DNA of 5,960 bases from JBCBTJ01 sp964597685 (GTDB lineage Bacteria; Pseudomonadota; Alphaproteobacteria; Caulobacterales; Hyphomonadaceae), in assembly GCA_964597685.1 (NCBI GenBank), contig CAZQZC010000167.1, positions 1 through 5,960 on the forward strand, read 5' to 3'. The first letter of the stretch is position 1; every line of letters starts with the position of its first letter. Shown piece after piece: positions 1 through 5,660 of the stretch. Position numbers and translations under genes: made by a program. The notes below the pieces were generated by a model. It saw only the letters and a list, made by a program, of their open reading frames with translations. It was not told where the DNA came from and ran no database searches.

Positions 1-1
1 C

Positions 2-130
2 CATACACCTTCGCAGCGGCCCCACATCGACGAGCGCAGGATCGGAATTGACACGGGCGCCTATCTGACCGGCAGACTAACTGCAGCGCGCTTGGAAAAA
101 AGCGATGTGACCTTCATCATGACGCAATAG
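2..130 (+). CDS. PP1-like metallophosphatase (Ser/Thr protein phosphatase family), C-terminal end only
   Basis: Only the last 42 codons are in the window; the gene begins upstream and ends at TAG 128-130. The visible protein begins HTP and continues with RIGIDTGAYLTGRLT. In bacterial PP1/lambda-phosphatase-like metallophosphoesterases, a GHTP motif carries a late metal-binding histidine and is followed about 10-15 residues later by an IDTGA.. TGRLT segment near the C-terminus, which is what is seen here. Such enzymes hydrolyse phosphoserine, phosphothreonine and sometimes phosphotyrosine with a two-metal centre, usually in the cytoplasm. The stop is 18 nt before the exporter start, so the two are probably co-transcribed. 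The main metal-binding motifs (GDxHG, GDxVDRG, GNHE) are outside the window, so activity cannot be judged. A diadenosine-tetraphosphatase-like member of the same superfamily is the main alternative. The tail uses a CTA codon (77-79), as the next gene does. Confidence 0.8.
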   Translation, partial: HTPSQRPHIDERRIGIDTGAYLTGRLTAARLEKSDVTFIMTQ

Positions 131-136
131 GCGTTT

Positions 137-141
137 GGGAG
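137..141 (+). promoter_or_regulatory. Ribosome binding site of the polysaccharide export gene
   Basis: GGGAG lies 7 nt before ATG 149, a good Shine-Dalgarno distance. It favours ATG 149 over the in-frame ATG at 167 (residue 7). An out-of-frame ATG at 144 is followed at once by a stop and is ignored. Confidence 0.6.
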
Positions 142-148
142 CGATGGC

Positions 149-718
149 ATGATCAAGAGACATAATATGGGCGTGGCCGCGCTGGCTTTCGCGGCGATAT
201 GCGCCGCTTGCGCATCCGGCGGTGCGTCAGACGGCGACGTCGTGACTTCGCGCGTCCTCGACGAGTACCGCTTAGACAGCGGCGACGAGATCGCCGTTAC
301 AGTATTTGGGGAACAAGACTTGTCGGGCGAATTTGTCGTCGACGGCTTGGGCTTTGTCTCCATCCCGCTTGTCGGCGAAATCAAGGCTTCCGAACTAACG
401 CTACGCCAGTTTCAACGTAATCTGGAGACCGCTTTGGCCGACGGATTGCTCAACAACCCGCAGGTCAGTGCGGAAGTCTTGAGCTTCCGACCATTTTACA
501 TCCTTGGCGAGGTCAACAGGCCTGGCGAATATCCGTACACGTCTGGACTGACAATCTTCAACGCGGTTGCGACCGCCGAGGGCTTCACCTTTCGTGCAAA
601 CAAAAAAGTGGTCCTGATACGTGAAGCCGAATCGGACGAAGAAATTCGCGTCCGATTGACACCAAGCACGCTCGTCGCTCCCGGAGACACGATTATCATC
701 CGCGAGCGTTTGTTCTAG
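149..718 (+). CDS. Short periplasmic polysaccharide export protein (Wza/GumB-like OPX family)
   Basis: This 189-residue protein should help carry capsule or exopolysaccharide through the periplasm to the outer membrane. The N-terminus has a basic start (KRH, 3-5) and a hydrophobic stretch (8-20) ending in ICAAC, so it is probably a lipoprotein acylated at C21. The -3 position is Cys rather than the usual Leu, so the lipobox is imperfect. Residues 40-110 match the Poly_export domain: YRLDSGDEIAVTVFGE, then a DGLGFVSIPLVGEI strand pair and the NNPQVSAEV segment. Residues 116-165 match an SLBB domain with FYILGEVNRPGEYPY (116-130). The C-terminus PGDTIIIRERLF is the usual family ending, so the protein is complete. 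Wza has several SLBB domains and a C-terminal helix that forms the outer-membrane pore; this protein has one SLBB and no such helix, like GumB-type exporters. It probably forms an operon with the upstream phosphatase (18-nt gap). It uses TTA, CTA and TCA codons, unlike the genes that follow. Confidence 0.93.
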   Translation: MIKRHNMGVAALAFAAICAACASGGASDGDVVTSRVLDEYRLDSGDEIAVTVFGEQDLSGEFVVDGLGFVSIPLVGEIKASELTLRQFQRNLETALADGLLNNPQVSAEVLSFRPFYILGEVNRPGEYPYTSGLTIFNAVATAEGFTFRANKKVVLIREAESDEEIRVRLTPSTLVAPGDTIIIRERLF

Positions 719-767
719 CTGCGCGATTCTCCTATTACGCGAAGTCAGTCCGAGGACGGAATACCAA

Positions 768-796
768 TTGGATTGACCACGCGGGCGTCGTATAAG
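768..796 (+). promoter_or_regulatory. Weak candidate sigma70-type promoter ahead of the beta-barrel gene
   Basis: TTGGAT (768-773) and TATAAG (791-796) are 17 nt apart. The -10 matches the consensus at 5 of 6 bases, the -35 only at TTG. It is the only reasonable pair I see in the 287-nt gap between the exporter and the barrel, and it would give a 5' leader of about 200 nt. Alphaproteobacterial promoters often deviate from the consensus, so this is a guess from position and pattern. Read-through from the upstream operon is equally possible. Confidence 0.3.
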
Positions 797-801
797 ACGC
801 C
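784..801. repeat. Perfect 6-bp inverted repeat enclosing the candidate -10 box
   Basis: GGCGTC (784-789) and GACGCC (796-801) are exact reverse complements separated by GTATAA. The structure has the size and symmetry of an operator for a dimeric regulator, and it overlaps the candidate -10 element. It could also form a small hairpin in RNA. No T-run follows, so it is not an intrinsic terminator. The symmetry is seen directly; the operator role is inference. Confidence 0.5.
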
Positions 802-918
802 GAGTGGGAGAGTGACGTGGGTGGATTTCAAGGATTCTGGTCTTCGATCGACAGCTTCGGCGGCAAAGCGATCTCGCCTCCCTGGCGACGCGGAGTGTTT
901 TGGAAGTTCAGACGAAAA

Positions 919-950
919 GGGGGCGGCGAAGATCTTCGCCGCTGGCCCCC
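919..950. repeat. Perfect 20-nt palindrome with G/C-run flanks in the barrel gene leader
   Basis: Positions 923-942 read GCGGCGAAGATCTTCGCCGC, which is its own reverse complement. GGGG (919-922) on the left can pair with the CCCCC run (946-950) on the right across a TGG bulge (943-945). In RNA this would be a strong GC-rich hairpin with a minimal loop at GATC; in DNA it is a large symmetric protein-binding candidate. It lies 55-90 nt before the barrel start, and no T-run follows, so an ordinary intrinsic terminator is unlikely. It may reduce or control transcription or translation of the downstream genes, but the sequence does not show which. Confidence 0.55.
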
Positions 951-1005
951 TGATTGCAGAGACGCCAGTAGACCTGCGCGACATGCGCCAAGCTGGATCA
1001 ACGCA

Positions 1006-2262
1006 ATGAGGGCTTCATTCGCATTATTCGGGATCGTTCTATTGAGCGCGGCGCAGCAGGCCGTCGCACAAGATTTCTTTGTTCGTGATCGCTACCAAAA
1101 CGTGCGGGAACGCCCGCAACCCGCCTTTGATCCTCAGCCCCTCCGAATTGGCAGCTTCCTCGCCAGCCCTGAATTGGGATTGCGGTCGCTGTATTTGTCG
1201 AACGTCTTCGCTGCGGAGACCGGCCGCGAAGACGACTTCATTTTCGGCATCGCGCCAGCGTTGCGCGTTCGGTCCGATTGGGGCCGCCATGAAATCGGGT
1301 TCAACGGTTCGCTTCTGAGGCGTCAGTTTGTCGATTTTGGCTCTGAAACGACAACTGCATTCTCGGGCGCGGCAAACGGACGACTGGATCTCAGCTCTGG
1401 ATTCTCGATTTCGGCGGAAGGACGAGGCGGCCGGTTCTTTGAACCGCGAACCTCGGCCGAAGCGCTTCCCGACGCCGAAGCGCCGATCCAACTCGAACGA
1501 TTTGGCGGCTCGGTCGGCGCAAACCTGACAACAGGGCGGCTGCGGATTAGCGGCGACATCGATTTCGACCGACTTGACTTTGATGATGTCGGACTGGCCT
1601 CGGGCGGCGACGCCGACCAGGACTTCCGTGACCGCGACGAGGGCCGCGGTCGATTGCGAGCGGCCTTCGCACCGTCGCGGGATTGGGCGTTTTTCGTTCA
1701 AGGGCGGTACGAAGTGATTGAGCACGACCTTCCGTCTCTGATCGACGGGATCGAGCGGGACAATGAATCCTACACGATCCAGGCGGGATTTGATTTTGAA
1801 CTGCCGCAGCTGATCCGCGGAGATATCGCGGTGGGGTTCGTCGATACGTCGTTTGAGGATCCGTTGTTGACGGATGTGTCCGGCGTTGCCGTTGACGCCA
1901 CTTTCGAATGGTTCATCACCCAATTGACCACGATCAGCGCGCGGGCGCGGCGCGATGTCGACGCATCGGGCATCATCGGGTCGGCGGGCCGGGAGGCTTT
2001 GGGTTTCGGCGCCCGGGTCGACCATGAATTGCGCCGCAACATCCTCATCGGCTTGGATTTCGGCTATGATCAGTTCGATTTCATTGATATCGACCGCTCC
2101 GACGACCGTATCCAGTTTGAGGCGGGCGTCACTTACAAAGTGAACCCAAGACTGCATCTGTCGAGCAATTACCGGCTGGACAATCAGGCTTCCAGCGGCG
2201 CCGCGGCAGACATCGACTTCCTCGCTCACACCGTCTCGTTCGGCCTTCGAATTTTTCCGTAG
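1006..2262 (+). CDS. Outer-membrane beta-barrel protein, BBP2-like, of a polysaccharide locus
   Basis: This 418-residue protein is predicted to be a beta-barrel in the outer membrane. From ATG 1006 it begins with a clear signal peptide: MR, hydrophobic residues 5-16, and a cleavage site AVA|QDFF after residue 21. The frame is open upstream to a GTG at 817, but that would put 63 unconvincing arginine- and tryptophan-rich residues ahead of the signal peptide, so ATG 1006 is preferred despite a weak ribosome site (GGA at 995-997). The mature N-terminus has PLRIGSF followed by a LYLSNVFA segment and APALRVRSDWGRHEIGFNG, the pattern of the putative beta-barrel porin 2 family common in exopolysaccharide clusters. 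The rest alternates amphipathic strands with Asp- and Gly-rich turns and ends VSFGLRIFP, close to the aromatic-terminal signal of barrels. Its place between the exporter and the kinase/co-polymerase suggests it is the outer-membrane exit for the polymer. The stop is 42 nt before the kinase start, so the two are probably co-transcribed. Family assignment is by pattern only. Confidence 0.85.
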   Translation: MRASFALFGIVLLSAAQQAVAQDFFVRDRYQNVRERPQPAFDPQPLRIGSFLASPELGLRSLYLSNVFAAETGREDDFIFGIAPALRVRSDWGRHEIGFNGSLLRRQFVDFGSETTTAFSGAANGRLDLSSGFSISAEGRGGRFFEPRTSAEALPDAEAPIQLERFGGSVGANLTTGRLRISGDIDFDRLDFDDVGLASGGDADQDFRDRDEGRGRLRAAFAPSRDWAFFVQGRYEVIEHDLPSLIDGIERDNESYTIQAGFDFELPQLIRGDIAVGFVDTSFEDPLLTDVSGVAVDATFEWFITQLTTISARARRDVDASGIIGSAGREALGFGARVDHELRRNILIGLDFGYDQFDFIDIDRSDDRIQFEAGVTYKVNPRLHLSSNYRLDNQASSGAAADIDFLAHTVSFGLRIFP

Positions 2263-2292
2263 CCGTCTTAACTCAGCCACCTGTCCGCCCCC

Positions 2293-2297
2293 GGGAG
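2293..2297 (+). promoter_or_regulatory. Ribosome binding site that fixes the TTG start of the BY-kinase
   Basis: GGGAG ends 7 nt before TTG 2305. No in-frame ATG occurs until residue 63, which would remove most of the first membrane helix, so the TTG with this strong Shine-Dalgarno sequence is the credible start. A rare start codon with a good ribosome site may limit translation compared with an ATG. Confidence 0.65.
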
Positions 2298-2304
2298 AAC
2301 GATC

Positions 2305-4563
2305 TTGAATAAACCGTCGGCGATCTCCTTCGATTATGCTGAACGGCCGTACCGGTATCCCGCGGCGACAAACGACAGCGACGAATTGTTCAGCCCGCAG
2401 CGCTTGATCGGGATACTTCGCAGGCGTTCGGGTATTTTTGTTGCAACCGCGGTCGCGGTGTTCTTGGCGGTGGCCGTGGCGACCTTCCAAATGACGCCTG
2501 TCTTTTCGGCGACCGCCAGCATCATCATCGACCCGAGGGAGACCCAATTCATCGATCTCGAAGCGGTCGTCTCCGGCCTTCCGCCGGATTCCGCCGTCGT
2601 GGACACGGAGGTGGAAATCATCCGCAGCCGGTCGCTTGCGGAAAAGATCGTTAATCGACTGGAATTGATGGACAAGCCTGAGTTCAACGGCGCTTTGCGC
2701 CCGCGATCCTTTACGGACAAGGCGAAGGGCGCGGTGCGCGGGTTTATTAATAGCCTGTCGCCGCCTCCGCCACAGCCGGCGGACGATCCTTGGACGCCTG
2801 AACGCAAGCGGGAAGTTGAACGGGAAGCGGTTGTCTCGACCCTTTTGGGCCGGACCAGCGCCCGCCGGATCGGCACCACGTATGGCATCGCAATCAACGC
2901 CCGCTCCGAGGATCCGCTCTTGGCGACGGCAATCGCCAATGCGATCGCCGACCAATATCTGGTCGAACAGCTCGACGCGAAATTCGACGCAACGCGGCGC
3001 GCGAACGCCTGGCTGGAAGAGCGTCTGGCCGACCTGCGCCAAGAGGTTAACGAGGCGGAAGGCCGGGTCGAGGCCTATCGTTCGGCTGAGAATCTGTTTG
3101 CGGCGCCCAATGAAGGCGGCACCCTCAACGAACAACAAATCGCCGACATAAACGGCCAACTCGTGGTCCAGGAAGGCGAGCTCGCCGAGCGCCAGGCGCG
3201 TTTGTCCGCTGTAACGCGCCAATTGGCGCAAGGCGCCACCGCCGAGACCAGCGCGGAAGTTCTGAATTCCGTCGTGATCTCGGATCTGCGCAGGCAACAG
3301 GCCGAATTGGTGCGCGAAAGGGCCGACCTCGAAACGCGCTACGGTCCGCGACATCCGTCGCTCCAACGCGTCTTGTCCGAAGAGGCCGATCTTGAGCAGC
3401 AGATCCGCGCTGAAATGGATCGGATTGTCACGAGCTTGGAGAGCGAGGTCGCAATTTCCCAGCAACGCGTGGGCGCCCTGCGCTCCAGCTTGGCCGGCTT
3501 GCGCACCTCCATCGCATCGAACAACCGCGCCATGGTGCGGCTTCGTGAGCTGGAGCGTAATGCAGAAGCGTCGCGCACGATCTACGAAGCGTTTCTCGCG
3601 CGGTTCAAACAGACCAACGAGCAAGAAGGGTTGACCGAAGCCGACGCCCGCGTCCTCTCTCGCGCCGCCGTTCCCCTTGGCCCGTCGTTTCCGCGGAAAG
3701 GGCTTAACCTCGCCCTCGGTCTGATCCTCGGCTTCGGTTTGGGCGCGGTTGCGGTGTTGCTCGCGGAGTCTTTCGACAACCAGCTCAGCGCGGGCGACGA
3801 GATTGAAAGCGCGTACAACGTGCCGTTCCTCGGCAATTTTCCCAAGCTTCATGGACGGGCGCGGCGCGCGCCGGCGACCTATCTCGTTGAGAACCCCATG
3901 TCGGCTTACGCCGAGGCGTTTCGAAACCTGCGCGCCTCTATCATGTTTGCAGATTTGGACACGACCGTTCGAACCGTCGCCGTGACCTCGTCCCAGCCTG
4001 ACGAAGGCAAAACCACCATCACCCTGGGTCTTGGCCGCATCTCCGCGGCTTCTGGTACAAAGACCATTGTGATCGACGGCGACTTCCGCCGTAAACAACT
4101 TACCGAGACGTCCGGCATCGTGCCTGAAGCCGGATTTCTCGAATGCTTGTTCGGCGAGGCCACGCTTGAGGAGGCCATCCACGAGGATTCGGAAACCGGC
4201 CTGCATATCTTGCCGCTGACGCCGACCAAGCATACTCCGCGCGACGTCTTCGGATCGCGCGCCTATGACAAACTGATCGAAGAGCTCAAGACCTCCTACG
4301 ACCTGATCGTTATCGACACAGGCCCGGTCCTGCTCATGGCGGAGACGCGTGTTCTGGCGGGCAAGTCGGATCAAGTCGTCGTCATCTCCAGATGGCGGAA
4401 AACAACCAAACCCTTGCTGCGGCAGACCTTGAACGTCCTGGGCGAGTTCAAGTCGAACATCGCCGGCGTCGTGCTGAACCAGGTCGACATGAACCGCTAT
4501 CACCGCCACGGTTATGGCGGCTCGAATTACAGCGACTACGAAAAGTACTACATGTCTGGCTGA
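2305..4563 (+). CDS. Polysaccharide co-polymerase fused to a BY-family tyrosine autokinase (Wzc/ExoP-like)
   Basis: This 752-residue inner-membrane protein should control polymer chain length and export by cycles of tyrosine autophosphorylation. A Wzz domain starts near residue 28; helix 1 is about 44-61 and helix 2 about 467-487. Between them is a periplasmic region with long coiled-coil segments (about 230-420) and the pre-helix motif PLGPSFPRK (457-465). The cytoplasmic kinase has the ExxRxxR oligomerisation motif (E537, R540, R543), Walker A SSQPDEGKTT with K569, Walker A' VIDGDFRR (D591, D593, R595) and Walker B LIVIDTGP with D671. Most relatives have DTPP at Walker B; here a glycine (G673) replaces the first proline. 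The NLA that usually follows Walker A is replaced by LGLGR. The C-terminus carries six tyrosines (732, 737, 742, 745, 748, 749), the expected autophosphorylation cluster. Length and domain order are normal for a single-chain Gram-negative PCP-2a protein. A phosphatase is expected as partner; no Wzb-type enzyme is seen, only the PP1-like tail at the window start. Confidence 0.96.
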   Translation: MNKPSAISFDYAERPYRYPAATNDSDELFSPQRLIGILRRRSGIFVATAVAVFLAVAVATFQMTPVFSATASIIIDPRETQFIDLEAVVSGLPPDSAVVDTEVEIIRSRSLAEKIVNRLELMDKPEFNGALRPRSFTDKAKGAVRGFINSLSPPPPQPADDPWTPERKREVEREAVVSTLLGRTSARRIGTTYGIAINARSEDPLLATAIANAIADQYLVEQLDAKFDATRRANAWLEERLADLRQEVNEAEGRVEAYRSAENLFAAPNEGGTLNEQQIADINGQLVVQEGELAERQARLSAVTRQLAQGATAETSAEVLNSVVISDLRRQQAELVRERADLETRYGPRHPSLQRVLSEEADLEQQIRAEMDRIVTSLESEVAISQQRVGALRSSLAGLRTSIASNNRAMVRLRELERNAEASRTIYEAFLARFKQTNEQEGLTEADARVLSRAAVPLGPSFPRKGLNLALGLILGFGLGAVAVLLAESFDNQLSAGDEIESAYNVPFLGNFPKLHGRARRAPATYLVENPMSAYAEAFRNLRASIMFADLDTTVRTVAVTSSQPDEGKTTITLGLGRISAASGTKTIVIDGDFRRKQLTETSGIVPEAGFLECLFGEATLEEAIHEDSETGLHILPLTPTKHTPRDVFGSRAYDKLIEELKTSYDLIVIDTGPVLLMAETRVLAGKSDQVVVISRWRKTTKPLLRQTLNVLGEFKSNIAGVVLNQVDMNRYHRHGYGGSNYSDYEKYYMSG

Positions 4564-4675
4564 TCAAGCCTGGCGGCCCCGAAACATCACGGAGAATTGG
4601 CGCCGGCCGCGCTTGCGCGTCGCTTTGGCGTCTGCAACTGGTTCTCAGATAACAGATAAAGGCTGGCCTCGAACA

Positions 4676-5566
4676 ATGATCCCTCGTTCCATCGCGATCC
4701 CGAAGACCTGGAAAACGCTCAACATCGCAAGTCTGTTTTCCGCCTTTCTCTACCCCGCCCTCGGTCTCATCCTGTTGCTCGCCGCGGTCTTGACGGGTTT
4801 GCTGTCGCCGGCCGTCAGTATTCAGTGGTGGTATGCGCTCGCCGCCCTCGCTGCGGCCAGCGGGTCCTTGTTCCTCTGCAATATGGGCATCGGCCCCCTG
4901 CACCGGATCTGGCAGCACGGCGCCGGCGAGCTGAAATGGCCGGCGCAGCTGATCGTCATGGTCAATTGCGCCCTGGCCATGCAGGGGTCGATCAAGGATT
5001 GGGTGAATTACCATTCCCAGCACCATCGTTTCGCCGACAAGCCCGGCGACCCCCACAATCCCTTCGAATCGAAACGTTGGGCCTGGGTTGGCTGGATCCT
5101 GTTTCGCGACCCCGACGATATGCGCCGCCCCATGCCCTTGTGGCTGAAGGACAATGCGATCGTTCGCTTTCTGGACAATCAATATAATCTCATCTCCCTC
5201 GTCATCCATCTGTTCATTCCGGCGGCGCTCTACGTGATTGTCTGGGCGGCCGGCGGATCGCTCGCCCTGACGGCGATCATGCACGCCGGCGCCGTGCTGG
5301 GCCGCGGCCTGCATTTCCACGCGACGACCTTGGGCATCAACGTGCTCGGCCATCTGAAGACGCCGGCCTGGCTCGACCATGTCATGGCGCTTCTCACCGG
5401 CGGCGAGGCCTTCCACGACCACCACCACGACCAGCCCTCAAGCGCCCTGCACCGCCCTCGCCGCGGCCTCTGGAACCGGATTGTGGATTACAACGGCACC
5501 GCGCTCCTCGTGTTCGAGAAGCTTGGCTGGGCGAAGAATCTTCGCATCGCCCCGCAATTTGCGTGA
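4676..5566 (+). CDS. Membrane fatty-acid desaturase (acyl-CoA/acyl-lipid delta-9-like family)
   Basis: This 296-residue protein should be a di-iron integral membrane enzyme that puts a double bond into a fatty acyl chain using oxygen and an electron donor. Three histidine boxes are in order: HRIWQH (H76, H81), HSQHH (H113, H116, H117) followed by DPHNP with H127, and HDHHH (H247-H251) in GGEAFHDHHHD. An NVLGH segment (222-226) sits where the family has its NSxxH-type ligand. Hydrophobic segments lie at about 15-43, 51-72, 88-106, 172-192 and 196-209. Box 1 lacks the second arginine usual in HRxxxHR (G82 here), and box 2 has Ser in place of the usual Arg of HRxHH, so it is a divergent member and its substrate or regiochemistry is uncertain. 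ATG 4676 is chosen because upstream in-frame residues are unlike the family; AAAGG at 4658-4662 is a rather distant ribosome site. It lies 112 nt after the kinase, so it may be a separate unit. Confidence 0.92.
   Translation: MIPRSIAIPKTWKTLNIASLFSAFLYPALGLILLLAAVLTGLLSPAVSIQWWYALAALAAASGSLFLCNMGIGPLHRIWQHGAGELKWPAQLIVMVNCALAMQGSIKDWVNYHSQHHRFADKPGDPHNPFESKRWAWVGWILFRDPDDMRRPMPLWLKDNAIVRFLDNQYNLISLVIHLFIPAALYVIVWAAGGSLALTAIMHAGAVLGRGLHFHATTLGINVLGHLKTPAWLDHVMALLTGGEAFHDHHHDQPSSALHRPRRGLWNRIVDYNGTALLVFEKLGWAKNLRIAPQFA
5531..5545. repeat. Inverted repeat inside the desaturase end, nearly identical to the palindrome core at 926-939
   Basis: GCGAAGA-A-TCTTCGC is a perfect 7-bp inverted repeat with a one-base centre. 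It differs from GCGAAGATCTTCGC at 926-939 only by one extra central A. Here it encodes part of WAKNLRIA near the desaturase C-terminus, so it may simply reflect codon choice. The resemblance is seen directly; a shared function is speculation. Confidence 0.4.
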
Positions 5567-5615
5567 GGCAGGCGGACGGTCCGGCGGGCGTCTCCGCCTC
5601 CGGTTCTCCGTGCTT

Positions 5616-5660
5616 GGCCCGCTTTGGAGGCGGGCCGGGGCGCTCGCGGCGGACGCCGCG
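5616..5660 (+). terminator. Tandem GC-rich hairpins downstream of the desaturase, possible terminator
   Basis: Two perfect inverted repeats follow the desaturase stop by 50 nt: GGCCCGC (5616-5622) with GCGGGCC (5630-5636) around a 7-nt loop, and CGCGGC (5645-5650) with GCCGCG (5655-5660) around GGAC. Only TTAATG follows the second, with no real T-run, so this is not a textbook intrinsic terminator. They could stabilise the mRNA 3' end or assist termination. Chance pairing is also more likely in such GC-rich DNA. Confidence 0.35.

Noticed and set aside
817..1005. GTG 817 as an earlier start for the barrel protein
   Set aside because: It would bury a classic signal peptide (residues 1-21 from ATG 1006) behind 63 residues of unrelated sequence.
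719..1009. Open frame continuing past the exporter TAG, in the same frame, to a TGA overlapping the barrel ATG (ATGA, 1006-1009); possible small gene from TTG 773 or read-through extension
   Set aside because: The exporter already ends with the normal family C-terminus (PGDTIIIRERLF). The extra residues match nothing I recognise, there is no good ribosome site at 773, and the stretch contains the inverted repeats. The ATGA overlap could be chance.
1204..1233. GTCTTCGC (1204-1211) and GCGAAGAC (1226-1233) inverted repeat in the barrel gene
   Set aside because: It is an 8-bp repeat within coding sequence, made from common codons (GTC TTC GCT; CGC GAA GAC). I see no reason to treat it as more than chance, though its arms resemble the palindrome at 923-942.
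2334..2939. A 201-codon - strand frame inside the kinase gene
   Set aside because: It is wholly contained in the well-supported co-polymerase/kinase gene and has no recognisable motifs.
1039..4509. A 1156-codon open frame on the - strand spanning the barrel and kinase genes
   Set aside because: Its codons lie exactly opposite those of the two sense genes, so it stays open simply because those genes avoid TTA, CTA and TCA. It crosses two clear genes and an intergenic gap, and its translation shows no recognisable domain.
4448..5428. A 326-codon open frame on the - strand across the desaturase
   Set aside because: It is in register with the desaturase codons and open for the same codon-use reason. 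The desaturase has all three histidine boxes on the + strand.
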